Shown: positions 1-6,432 of the stretch, piece after piece
Position numbering within the stretch: the stretch's first letter is position 1
Layout of the letters: each line of letters begins with the position of its first letter
Source of the DNA: Deinococcus marmoris DSM 12784
GTDB lineage: Bacteria; Deinococcota; Deinococci; Deinococcales; Deinococcaceae
NCBI RefSeq assembly: GCF_000701405.1
Contig: NZ_JNIV01000086.1
Coordinates: 1 to 19,442, forward strand
Direction: 5' to 3'
Length of the DNA: 19,442 nucleotides
Position numbers and translations under genes: made by a program
The notes under the pieces: model-generated
Told to the model about the DNA's origin: nothing
What the model saw: the letters and a program-made list of their open reading frames with translations, nothing else
The model's database searches: none

Positions 1-330
1 CGAGTGAGCAGCACTGCGTGCTGGTCGTTGAAGACGGTGCAGGCTTTCATGTCCCTCCGCTGGAGGGACATCCCCCCGGCATTCAGACCATCACCATGCC
101 CGCGTACTCACCAGAACTGCAACCTGTAGAGCGCCTGTGGGACCTCACCGACGCCACGGTTGCCAACCGCTGGTTTGAAACGATGGATGACTTCACCGAT
201 ACCCTGGGCCAGCAGTGTGCCTGGCTCGAAACCCAGCCGAACCTCCTCTCCCAGCAGACCCTCTTTCACTGGTGGCCTCTGTCAAGAAATTAATCGGAGT
301 CCGTATGACACCAGCGGGTTTCCGAAGGGG
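1..330 (+). mobile_element. IS630-type insertion sequence, right-hand end (boundary approximate)
   Basis: Inferred from the transposase C-terminus at 3-293. The right boundary is a guess: something between the stop codon and the end of the next minus-strand gene at 378. No terminal repeat can be paired because the other end lies outside the window. Confidence 0.5.
3..293 (+). CDS. IS630-family transposase, C-terminal part (partial at window edge)
   Basis: The reading frame is open to the left edge of the window and ends at TAA 291-293, so only about the last 96 residues are present. It shows 'VVEDGAGFH', matching the second catalytic Asp region of IS630/Tc1-type DDE enzymes, and 'PAYSPELQPVERLW', the hallmark block carrying the catalytic Glu. 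The protein cuts and rejoins element ends. An element of this type is expected to end shortly after the stop codon. I could not define the terminal inverted repeat or the TA target duplication, and the N-terminal half cannot be judged. The family call is firm; whether the copy is functional is unknown. Confidence 0.85.
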   Translation, partial: SEQHCVLVVEDGAGFHVPPLEGHPPGIQTITMPAYSPELQPVERLWDLTDATVANRWFETMDDFTDTLGQQCAWLETQPNLLSQQTLFHWWPLSRN

Positions 331-377
331 CCCAGCCCACCGCACTGCCCACCCGCAGCGCGTGGCGCCCAGCAACG

Positions 378-869
378 TCAACGGAAGATGCGAAGCACGT
401 CCTCGCTGATTTCCTGAATGAATTTGCGAACATAAAATTCGACTTCGTTGGGGTTCATGGACCGCCATGTGCCGCTCTGGTCACCTTTCTTCTCCCAGCC
501 GAATGAGTCGAGGGTGGCCTTCAGGGTGTCCTCGGTCATCACCATTTCCTGGGGAAACAACCTCCCCGAGCCGATGTACACGGCCTGTCCTGTCGTGGCG
601 GCCTCGACGAGCGCCGGTACGTTGGCGAGTGTGCAGGGCAGAATCTTGAGGTCCAAGCTATGCCAGGGATCATGGCGATGCACAGTGGTTCCTTCCAACC
701 CGGCACACCAGACGTCGTAGGCAGCAACAGCCGCCGACTCGTTGTCGTAGACGCCCAACAGACGCGGCGGGAAGAGCGTCGATGTGTTGGAAAGAAAGGG
801 GTTGGACGCGATGATCAGGGTGACGACTTTGTCGCCGGCGTGGATATTTTGTGGGATGTACTGGTACAT
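378..869 (-). CDS. Hypothetical protein, 163 aa
   Basis: I do not recognise this protein. It is a mixed-composition soluble protein beginning 'MYQYIPQNIHAGDKVVTLI', with no signal peptide, membrane segment or Cys motif. Start choice: ATG at 869 has a good ribosome site (AGGAG, 8 bases upstream); the frame runs 22 codons further upstream without such a site. It lies 151 bases after the unknown gene 1617-1021, with a strong hairpin between, so it may be the last gene of the TnpB-primase cassette or have its own promoter. The C-terminus is rich in charged residues and close to the IS630 remnant. Real gene likely; function unknown. Confidence 0.7.
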   Translation of the reverse strand: MYQYIPQNIHAGDKVVTLIIASNPFLSNTSTLFPPRLLGVYDNESAAVAAYDVWCAGLEGTTVHRHDPWHSLDLKILPCTLANVPALVEAATTGQAVYIGSGRLFPQEMVMTEDTLKATLDSFGWEKKGDQSGTWRSMNPNEVEFYVRKFIQEISEDVLRIFR

Positions 870-911
870 GGTGGCTCTCCTGTGGTGTGGTTGGCAAAAG
901 GCGCGGTGCTG

Positions 912-931
912 GGAATCCCCCTGTGGATTCC
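912..931. repeat. Short inverted repeat upstream of gene 869-378
   Basis: GGAATCC (912-918) and GGATTCC (925-931) form a perfect 7-bp inverted repeat with a 6-base spacer. It lies about 45-60 bases upstream of the ATG at 869, so it could be an operator or leader hairpin. No function can be assigned from sequence. Confidence 0.35.
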
Positions 932-982
932 GCACCTTTGTGCCGTGTGGAACATGGATTTTTGAATCAGTCGACGGTATGC

Positions 983-1023
983 TGAGTCCCAGGACGGACG
1001 CTCCTGCGCCGTCCTGGGACTCA
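983..1023 (-). terminator. Strong hairpin at end of gene 1617-1021 (terminator or attenuator candidate)
   Basis: Arms 983-997 and 1009-1023 are a perfect 15-bp inverted repeat with an 11-base loop. The minus-strand gene's stop codon (1021-1023) is part of the arm. There is no immediate U-run on the minus transcript; the nearest is five T residues about 22 bases further on. It may therefore be a factor-dependent terminator, a partial terminator between two cassette genes, or an RNA-stabilising 3' hairpin. Confidence 0.55.
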
Positions 1024-1617
1024 GACCATCAAATCCACGGACCAGTGCATGGCACCGTCGCGCCACACGTGGTGGATGTAGGCCAGATCCTGGCCAGGAT
1101 CAACATCGAGGCTCCAAGACGTCGCCGGAAAATGCGCAACCTGTGCGCCGAACAGCGCCTCCCAGGCATGCTCCGGGACGCCCGCCGGGTCCATCGGCAC
1201 GGTGCCCACGCCCAAGACGTCCACAGCACTGTGGGCCACTCGGCTGATCAGCCCAGCCCCGGCCACCAGAAACGGCGCCGGAACAGCGGGCAGTTCTTCG
1301 AGCCGCTGCTCGCGCTGCACGGTCATCAGCACCTGGTAGCTGCGAATGGCGTAGGCCACGCAGCCCACCGGCACGTCACTCAACACGGGAAGCGCCGTGA
1401 GCGCGGTCGCCGCTTCGTCCGGTGTCTGTCGGGGGAGGTTTTCGCCGCCCAGCAGCGCGGCGAGGGCGACGGCTTCGCCGTTCAGCCGCAGCCGTGCCTG
1501 TTCGGCGCAGAGGGTCATCACGATGTTGTGGGCGGTGCTGAGCCGGAGCAGCCGCCGGGCCTGTTCAGGGCTGGGAAAGAGTGGGATTTCATCGAAATCA
1601 AGAAGGGTTTTTGTCAT
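1021..1617 (-). CDS. Hypothetical protein, 198 aa
   Basis: Family not recognised. The sequence starts 'MTKTLLDFDEIPLFPSPEQA' and is Ala/Leu-rich, without obvious membrane segments or catalytic motifs. ATG 1617 is preceded by AAGGAG at a good distance. The gene starts only 14 bases after the primase stop (1632), so it is almost certainly in the same transcript as the primase and TnpB-like genes, and a working link with them is likely though undefined. Its stop codon lies inside a 15-bp-stem hairpin. Confidence is high that it is a gene, nil for function. Confidence 0.8.
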   Translation of the reverse strand: MTKTLLDFDEIPLFPSPEQARRLLRLSTAHNIVMTLCAEQARLRLNGEAVALAALLGGENLPRQTPDEAATALTALPVLSDVPVGCVAYAIRSYQVLMTVQREQRLEELPAVPAPFLVAGAGLISRVAHSAVDVLGVGTVPMDPAGVPEHAWEALFGAQVAHFPATSWSLDVDPGQDLAYIHHVWRDGAMHWSVDLMV

Positions 1618-1631
1618 GGTGATGCTCCTTT

Positions 1632-2519
1632 TCAGGTGGAGAGAATGAGGTCGAGGGTGGCTTCGGCATAGGTGCGGCCGTCATGTGTAGCGCGGCGTCT
1701 CCAGCGTTCTGGCCGGTACAGCGCGCTGGCTGCCCAAAGTCGCTGGAGCTGGGCGGGGTCACGGGTGTGGCCGCTGAGCAGTCGCAGCAACGCCAGGTCG
1801 GCGCGGCTGTGATCGCCGGCGTAAGCGCTCAGATCGCCATGGTCAAACAGGCTGCTGAACTGTGAGGCGACGCGTCCCCGGCGCAGGGAATACACAACAT
1901 CTCGATCGTTGAGCGGAAGCGGCTGGGACTGCGCGCGGTCCCGGGGCACCCAGCTCGCCGGCGCCACCAGCCGGGCCTGTAGCGCCACGAGTTCTGCGCC
2001 GCGCGACATCACCGCGAGCCGGGTGCTGACCAGGCGGGTGCCGGTTAACGCTAAAAACCCGCTGGAGATCAGCTCGACGCCGTTCCCCCGACGTCGGCCA
2101 GCAGGCAAGGATCCAGCGGCGACGATGTGCAGGCCGCGTCCACTGCACGAGATTTCGGTGTAGCTGTCGAGTTGATCGACGATGGCGCGGGCCTCGTCGG
2201 TGATCTGGCCGTCCATCACCACATCGTCCAGGTCCACCGCAACCAGGGATTTGGGATCAGCCTCGGACAGCGCGATGCCGACACCGTCGACATGGCCCGC
2301 CGTCAGCAGTTCGAGCGCCTCGGAAAACAACAGGTGATGGTGTCCAGCCAGTGGGTCCACCGGGTAGGTGCGGCCGCCGCTGACCCTGACCGGCACTTTG
2401 CCCAGACGCCCAGACGTGCGCTGGACCAGCTGGTACCCCAGATACCGGCGCTGGCCGTGATGGGTCAGTGGCCAGCCCGCCAGCAGACAGGCCACAGCAT
2501 CCTGATGCGGAGTGGTCAT
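1632..2519 (-). CDS. Archaeo-eukaryotic primase-polymerase (NrS-1-type prim-pol)
   Basis: A 295-residue protein of the AEP superfamily: enzymes of this kind make RNA or DNA primers and often extend them in plasmid and phage replication. Seen: the DxD metal site in 'VAVDLDDV' (D96, D98), 'SYTEISCSGRGLHIV' (residues 119-133) with the motif II His (H132), and 'VELISSGFLALTG' (148-160), matching the third acidic motif with E149. Residues about 210-294 match the helix-bundle domain that follows the AEP core in NrS-1-like polymerases ('GDHSRADLALLRLLSG', 'ASALYRPERWRRR'). No helicase domain is attached, so a separate helicase (such as the DnaB-type gene at 8573-9920) would be needed. ATG 2519 overlaps the TnpB-like gene's TGA (ATGA) and has no ribosome site of its own, implying translational coupling. 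Confidence 0.88.
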   Translation of the reverse strand: MTTPHQDAVACLLAGWPLTHHGQRRYLGYQLVQRTSGRLGKVPVRVSGGRTYPVDPLAGHHHLLFSEALELLTAGHVDGVGIALSEADPKSLVAVDLDDVVMDGQITDEARAIVDQLDSYTEISCSGRGLHIVAAGSLPAGRRRGNGVELISSGFLALTGTRLVSTRLAVMSRGAELVALQARLVAPASWVPRDRAQSQPLPLNDRDVVYSLRRGRVASQFSSLFDHGDLSAYAGDHSRADLALLRLLSGHTRDPAQLQRLWAASALYRPERWRRRATHDGRTYAEATLDLILST

Positions 2520-3913
2520 GGGCGCCGTCCCTGCCCGGCGAGAGCGCGCTGGCGGTGGTTGCGTGCGGCGTTGATGTCTACAGGTTCCCGGTGGCCGCAA
2601 GAGCAAGAGAAGGTGGTGCCGCGCGGACGGGAACCAAGCCTGCCACAACGCGAACAGGTGGCTGTGGAGTGCCCAGGGGGCGCGAGCAGCACCTGGACGC
2701 CGTGCAGCGGGGCCAGCGTGATCAGCCAGTCGATCGAGGCCCGCAGGCCGGTGTAAACCGCGTACTGAGCAAAATTATTTTTCCGCCAGGTAAACCCACT
2801 CCAGCGGACGTCCTCCACCGCACAGGCCCGGTGCATCAGCGCCAGCGCCAGCATCTGCGCGTGTGCTGGAGCCATGCGCCGGTACAGCGCTAAACGCAGC
2901 TCAGCCTGCGCGCGGCGCTCGTTGTGTGGCCGCGTCAGCGGCTGACCCGCTGGCCCGTGGTCTGGTGGCTCCCAGACGCCCCCGCAGGGCCGGGAAATGA
3001 CGCCGCTCAAGTTCGCGGACGCGTAGGCCCACACATTCCGTTGCCCAGGATCGAGGCCCAGCGTATCGTCGTGCATCCAGCGCACCTGCTGGCCTGAGAC
3101 CTGGAATGACCAGACCACCTCCCAGCCTCCCCCGGGAACAGCCCGAACAACGGTTTTCTCCTGCCAGAGCGGCGTGTTTTTTGGAGGCGCAGGCGGAAGC
3201 TGCTGTCCATCGAGCATGATCCGCGCGGCGGCATACCGTCCACGCAGGCGCAGGGCCTCACGTTGGGCGTCGCGGTCGCCGTGATCAAGCCAGGCCCGGT
3301 CCACGGCGTCCAGCCGCCCCGCTTCCTTTGCCAGCCGTTGCGCGTGCTGATGCCACAGCGCCGCGCGGAACGGTTCTGGCAGCAAGAAAACGTCGGCCAG
3401 CACCACAGCGTCGGTTGTCGGACTCAGAGCCGCGATCTCCAGCGTCACCTCATCCAGTGGCTGCACACCGTTACCCAGATGCAACTCGGCCCGGCGATCA
3501 GCACTCCAGGCGTGAGGCAAGTTACTGGCCTGAACGTTCTGACTCCGGCCCAGGGCGCGCCAGTCGGCGAGAATTTCAGTGGCCACCCAGGTCACTGCGG
3601 TGGCTGGCAGTGCATCACCCCAGCCGCTCTGTTGACGTGCGGCACGAATCTCGTCTTTCAGGGCCTTCAGGGTCAAGGTGGGCACCCGTGCCTGGCCAGC
3701 CGGAAGGCCAGGCAACGCCGGTACACCTTGACTCTGAACGGCGCGCAGGATCGCGTCCTGGAGCGTGCCCGAGTGCCCAGCAGCCAGATGATGGAGATAG
3801 GTGTTCAGGACGTGCTGTACGTCGCGGATACCGGTCCAGAGCTGCCGCAGGGCACTTTCCTGCGCCGGTGTCAGGTGCAGGGCCTGGCGAAACTCAACCA
3901 CTGACACGAGCAC
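2516..3913 (-). CDS. TnpB-like RuvC nuclease (IS200/IS605 OrfB / Cas12-ancestor family)
   Basis: A 465-residue protein, longer than the usual TnpB of about 400. Seen: RuvC-I 'LGLDPG' (D288), RuvC-II 'CAVEDVRW' (E367), a zinc-ribbon-like 'CSRCG' (C420, C423) plus 'FSCSCG' (C437, C439), and RuvC-III 'VDINAARN' (D446). The D-E-D set is complete, so catalysis looks possible. Known TnpB proteins are RNA-guided DNA nucleases using an omega RNA that overlaps the gene's 3' end. Here that end runs straight into the primase gene and there is no TnpA partner. The start is uncertain among in-frame GTGs at 3913, 3907 and 3901, with weak ribosome sites. The zinc ribbon is atypical (C-x-C in the second knuckle). 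It could be a domesticated nuclease rather than a transposon passenger. Confidence 0.85.
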   Translation of the reverse strand: MLVSVVEFRQALHLTPAQESALRQLWTGIRDVQHVLNTYLHHLAAGHSGTLQDAILRAVQSQGVPALPGLPAGQARVPTLTLKALKDEIRAARQQSGWGDALPATAVTWVATEILADWRALGRSQNVQASNLPHAWSADRRAELHLGNGVQPLDEVTLEIAALSPTTDAVVLADVFLLPEPFRAALWHQHAQRLAKEAGRLDAVDRAWLDHGDRDAQREALRLRGRYAAARIMLDGQQLPPAPPKNTPLWQEKTVVRAVPGGGWEVVWSFQVSGQQVRWMHDDTLGLDPGQRNVWAYASANLSGVISRPCGGVWEPPDHGPAGQPLTRPHNERRAQAELRLALYRRMAPAHAQMLALALMHRACAVEDVRWSGFTWRKNNFAQYAVYTGLRASIDWLITLAPLHGVQVLLAPPGHSTATCSRCGRLGSRPRGTTFSCSCGHREPVDINAARNHRQRALAGQGRRP

Positions 3914-4240
3914 GCAGTTTTTGACCTGTGACGTTTCCGGACTGCTGAAGCAGGGTCCAGTCAGGCTGTAAGCTCATTTTTTGGTGTGTTTTTTGAATCA
4001 TTTTTTCCCTCCACCACACCTCTTTACATCTACTCTTCGGGGCTTCCCATTCCCTCCTCCCGTGCGTCAAAAAGAGCCGGGCATCGTGCCCGGCTCGCGC
4101 TTTCCTTCTTGTCTCTGGTTTGTTTTCTGGACCCCTCAACCTGTCGTTGATTTCTCTGGTGGACGGTTCCGGGTCACCGGCTTGATCTGAGCATCGCGGG
4201 GTTCGCTGGGGCGGGCCAGACCCTGTGCCAGCAGTTGTTT
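3914..4240. other. Intergenic region between KfrA-like gene and TnpB-like gene
   Basis: Holds the terminator at 4074-4096 and must hold the start signals of the TnpB-like gene. The stretch 3975-4025 is AT-rich (plus strand has several T-runs), which suits a promoter, but I cannot point to a convincing -35/-10 pair. No credible gene seen. Confidence 0.5.
4074..4096 (-). terminator. Rho-independent terminator downstream of the KfrA-like gene
   Basis: A perfect 9-bp GC-rich stem (GAGCCGGGC / GCCCGGCTC) with a 5-base loop, followed on the minus strand by TTTTT (plus-strand AAAAA at 4069-4073). It ends transcription of the KfrA-like gene about 145 bases after its stop and separates it from the TnpB-primase cassette. 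Confidence 0.85.
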
Positions 4241-5137
4241 TTACGTTTCAAGTTGATCTCGTAGTGTCTGTAAGGCCCCCTGGGCCTGCGCGCGTTCCTC
4301 CTTAACCTGATCGAGTTGCTTTTTTAGTTCGGTGACGGTGGCTTCACCTGCTTCGCGGCTGGCCTGGAGTTGGGTGTCCAGTCCGGCGATACGTTCGCCT
4401 GCCGCCGCCAGTTGCCGCGTCAGGTCTGCGCGAAGCTCCTCGAGGCGGCCCCTGGCTTCCTGAGCCGCGCCGATCAATGCAGCGGCGTGCTGCTGCTGAT
4501 CGGCCGTACGCTGCACACCACGCTCATCACGTTCGCCGGCGAGCGTGGTGTGCAGGCGATCCAGTTGGGCATTCAGATCGTTGAGGTGCTGCTCGAGGCC
4601 GTTCACGCGGCCACTGTCCACCTTGCGTTCCTCACGTTCCCGCACCAGTTCCTGTTCCAGCGCAGTACGGTCCATCTGCGCCTGTTCTTCACGCTGCTGG
4701 CCAGCCGCCAGGTTGCCCCACAGTTCGTCGGCCTGCTTTTTGAGGTCTTCGTTCTGGGCTTCAACCGCAGAAGCGAACTCGGCGGTTTCCTGGCGGTTTT
4801 CTTCGGCCACCGCCAGTTCGTTGCGGTGACGCTCGTAGGCACCCTGGAGTTGCAGGTCCGCCTCGGCAGTGGCGGCCTTCCACACCTGCTGTCCAAGAAC
4901 TTCCAGGGCCTCAGCCACTGGAGTGGGCGGCGGCGGCAGGACCACAGGCTGGGCCGGCTGAGCCTGGATCGGTTGATCGTTCTGGGCCTTCCACTCCCGG
5001 ACCAGCGGAGTGAGGGTGTCCATAGATCCCGTTTGCAACTCCTCCCGAACCCGCGCAACGGTGACCCGCACGCCCCGTGCTTGCACTGCTTCAGCAGCGC
5101 GGTTGACATCCTCGATCGTGACTCCTGCTCGTCCCAT
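4241..5137 (-). CDS. KfrA-like plasmid coiled-coil DNA-binding protein
   Basis: 298 residues. The N-terminal ~50 residues ('GVTIEDVNRAAEAVQARG', then 'VREELQTGSMDTLTPLVREW') match the KfrA N-terminal helix-turn-helix domain. A Pro-rich linker follows ('VVLPPPPTP', ~65-75). Residues ~90-298 are a long Glu/Gln/Arg/Leu-rich coiled coil. In plasmid RK2, KfrA is an autorepressor linked to plasmid maintenance and forms filament-like multimers; a similar role is inferred here. ATG 5137 follows a strong AGGAGG. A perfect 16-bp palindrome 24-39 bases upstream is a likely autoregulatory operator. The gene has its own terminator (4074-4096), so it is monocistronic. Confidence 0.82.
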   Translation of the reverse strand: MGRAGVTIEDVNRAAEAVQARGVRVTVARVREELQTGSMDTLTPLVREWKAQNDQPIQAQPAQPVVLPPPPTPVAEALEVLGQQVWKAATAEADLQLQGAYERHRNELAVAEENRQETAEFASAVEAQNEDLKKQADELWGNLAAGQQREEQAQMDRTALEQELVREREERKVDSGRVNGLEQHLNDLNAQLDRLHTTLAGERDERGVQRTADQQQHAAALIGAAQEARGRLEELRADLTRQLAAAGERIAGLDTQLQASREAGEATVTELKKQLDQVKEERAQAQGALQTLRDQLET

Positions 5138-5160
5138 TCCAACCTCCTGAGATGGCGTAA

Positions 5161-5176
5161 CGTATTCCGGAATACG
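5161..5176. promoter_or_regulatory. Perfect 16-bp palindrome, probable KfrA-type operator
   Basis: CGTATTCCGGAATACG is fully self-complementary and sits just upstream of the KfrA-like gene's ribosome site, where an autorepressor would bind. Assignment to KfrA is by position and by what is known of the family. Confidence 0.6.
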
Positions 5177-5189
5177 GTGTAATGCACTC

Positions 5190-5200
5190 CGTTTGAAACG
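5190..5200. promoter_or_regulatory. Palindrome CGTTTGAAACG, copy 1
   Basis: An 11-bp palindrome with a single central base, followed directly by CGTTT so that AAACGCGTTT (5196-5205) is also palindromic. The same 11-mer recurs at 5630-5640, which suggests a protein-binding site in this gene-poor stretch. Confidence 0.45.
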
Positions 5201-5250
5201 CGTTTAATGTCGTGCTGATCAGCTGATTTCTATACTTGAACGCTCTCCTC

Positions 5251-5280
5251 CAGCGTCTGAGCGAGATCACTCAGACGCTG
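5251..5280. repeat. 11-bp inverted repeat with 8-base loop
   Basis: CAGCGTCTGAG (5251-5261) and CTCAGACGCTG (5270-5280) pair perfectly. No T-run follows on either strand, so a classic terminator is not supported. It lies between the KfrA operator region and the end of a small minus-strand frame. It could be a binding site, a factor-dependent terminator or chance. Confidence 0.5.
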
Positions 5281-5301
5281 GTTGACCGGCGCGGGCCCGA
5301 C

Positions 5302-5517
5302 TCAGCGGGCCACCTGCGGCCATTGCAGACGCAGGTCCAGCTGCTGACGCCCCCGCGCGGCTGGCCAGAGCGCGACATAGCTGGCCAGGAACTCCGCGCA
5401 ACTCAGCTGCCGCCGCAGCAATGCTGGAAGCAGGCAAGCGCCGCACTCCAGCGGCGCATGCAGTCTGGATAGGTTTTCGTGGCCGCCAGCGGCCTGGAGA
5501 GGCAGTGGAGCTTTCAT
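5302..5517 (-). CDS. Possible small hypothetical protein, 71 aa
   Basis: Begins 'MKAPLPLQAAGGHENLSRL' and ends '...LRLQWPQVAR'. Third codon positions are GC-rich as in neighbouring genes, and the composition is protein-like (CGACLLP motif, several Trp and Leu), which favours it over the overlapping low-complexity frames. The ribosome site is weak. After the TGA the same frame stays open for 23 more codons and reads 'VGPAPVNQRLSDLAQTLEE' before a TAG, so the gene may have carried on once and been shortened by a nonsense change. Not recognised; may be spurious. Confidence 0.35.
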   Translation of the reverse strand: MKAPLPLQAAGGHENLSRLHAPLECGACLLPALLRRQLSCAEFLASYVALWPAARGRQQLDLRLQWPQVAR

Positions 5518-5629
5518 GACCCTGGTGGGTCTGGGTTTGTGTCTCACGCTCCGTATCCTGGCACCACCCCCTTTGGGCGATTTTCAGGCGCCGTGGCCTT
5601 GCAAATCTGGCCATCCCACGATGTGGGCG

Positions 5630-5640
5630 CGTTTGAAACG
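5630..5640. promoter_or_regulatory. Palindrome CGTTTGAAACG, copy 2
   Basis: Second copy of the 11-bp palindrome found at 5190-5200, in the same gene-poor 5138-5697 stretch and just past the end of the HTH-membrane protein gene. A 10-base match also falls in the IS630 transposase at 173-182, where it looks coincidental. Confidence 0.4.
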
Positions 5641-5697
5641 CACCCGACACGACGTTTTGTCCCCTGGGCCCACCGTGGGGTCAGGGGGCCTGGAAAT

Positions 5698-6432
5698 CTA
5701 GCCGCGCAGCACCAGCAGGCCCACGATGCCGAGACCACCCAGCCCCAGCCCCCACATCACGCCTTGCAGCGTGCGCCGGATCGCCACCAACTCCAGTTCC
5801 AACGCCCGCTGAGGCCGGTGCAGGTCAGCGGTGTGATGTATCAGTTCCAGCGCCTGCTGACCGATCCGCAAGGTACTGTCGGCCTGCGCGGTGTGGTTCG
5901 CCTGCATGCGCTCTAGGTGGTGCTGCACCTGCGGGAGCTCGAGCGTGGTGCGGCGCATGATTTCAAGCATTTCATCGGCCACCTCACGCTGCTCCTCAGC
6001 GGCCCCGAGCAGACCGGGAGCTACTCCAGCCAGACTGCGCTTGAGCGTCTGCAAATCGGCCACTAGCTCGCGCAGCACCGTCATGTCGCCCAGAACGCCG
6101 CCCTCCTCGTCCGGAGTGTCGTCAATCCAGCCCGCCTGCGAGAGCAGTTTTGCCAGCGCCGCTTCCTGGCTGACCGCCCGGCGCGCTGCTTTTTCTGCCC
6201 GCGCCTCGGCCATCAGAATCAGCAGTTGCTCGGGGTACTGGCGCCCACCAGTTGTGCTGGTGGGAAGCGGGCAACACAGCAGGCCCTCGGCAGCATCCCC
6301 GAAACGTCGCAGCGCCTCAGCCGTCATTTGCAACTGCTGCCGCGCCTGGCCCGCCGGAACCAGCGCGCCGTATTCGCCCCGGTCCATTTGCTCAGCGAGA
6401 TCGGTAGCCCCACCTACCGCAGTGGGGGTCAC
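5698..6432 (-). CDS. MerR-type HTH protein with C-terminal membrane segment
   Basis: 244 residues. Residues ~24-85 ('ALVPAGQARQQLQMTAEAL', 'GRQYPEQLLILMAEARAE') look like a MerR-type winged-helix DNA-binding domain. The middle (~85-215) is helical and likely coiled coil. Residues ~222-243 ('MWGLGLGGLGIVGLLVL') form one hydrophobic segment ending in RG, so the protein is probably tail-anchored with its DNA-binding domain in the cytoplasm. Such an arrangement could tether plasmid DNA to the membrane (inference). Its GTG start overlaps the upstream gene's TGA (GTGA at 6432-6429), so the two are translationally coupled. It does not match any regulator I can name. Confidence 0.75.
   Translation of the reverse strand: MTPTAVGGATDLAEQMDRGEYGALVPAGQARQQLQMTAEALRRFGDAAEGLLCCPLPTSTTGGRQYPEQLLILMAEARAEKAARRAVSQEAALAKLLSQAGWIDDTPDEEGGVLGDMTVLRELVADLQTLKRSLAGVAPGLLGAAEEQREVADEMLEIMRRTTLELPQVQHHLERMQANHTAQADSTLRIGQQALELIHHTADLHRPQRALELELVAIRRTLQGVMWGLGLGGLGIVGLLVLRG

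Larger units (their letters stand above)
5138..5697. other. Gene-poor region with palindromes
   Basis: About 560 bases between two minus-strand genes, holding the 16-bp palindrome (5161-5176), two CGTTTGAAACG copies, the 5251-5280 inverted repeat, the doubtful small frame at 5302-5517, and a GC-rich hairpin-prone block near 5661-5686. The density of symmetric sites beside a KfrA-like gene suggests a maintenance or partition locus, but no iterons or AT-rich origin were seen. Confidence 0.4.

Noticed and set aside
784..1671. 295-residue plus-strand frame
   Set aside because: His/Arg/Gly-rich translation opposite the minus-strand gene 1617-1021, which has a ribosome site and operon context.
3894..4139. 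81-residue minus-strand frame across the terminator
   Set aside because: It would run through the 4074-4096 terminator, is basic and featureless, and overlaps the TnpB-like gene start.
5267..5650. 127-residue minus-strand frame
   Set aside because: Arg/Ala/Pro-rich low-complexity; the alternative frame 5302-5517 is more protein-like.
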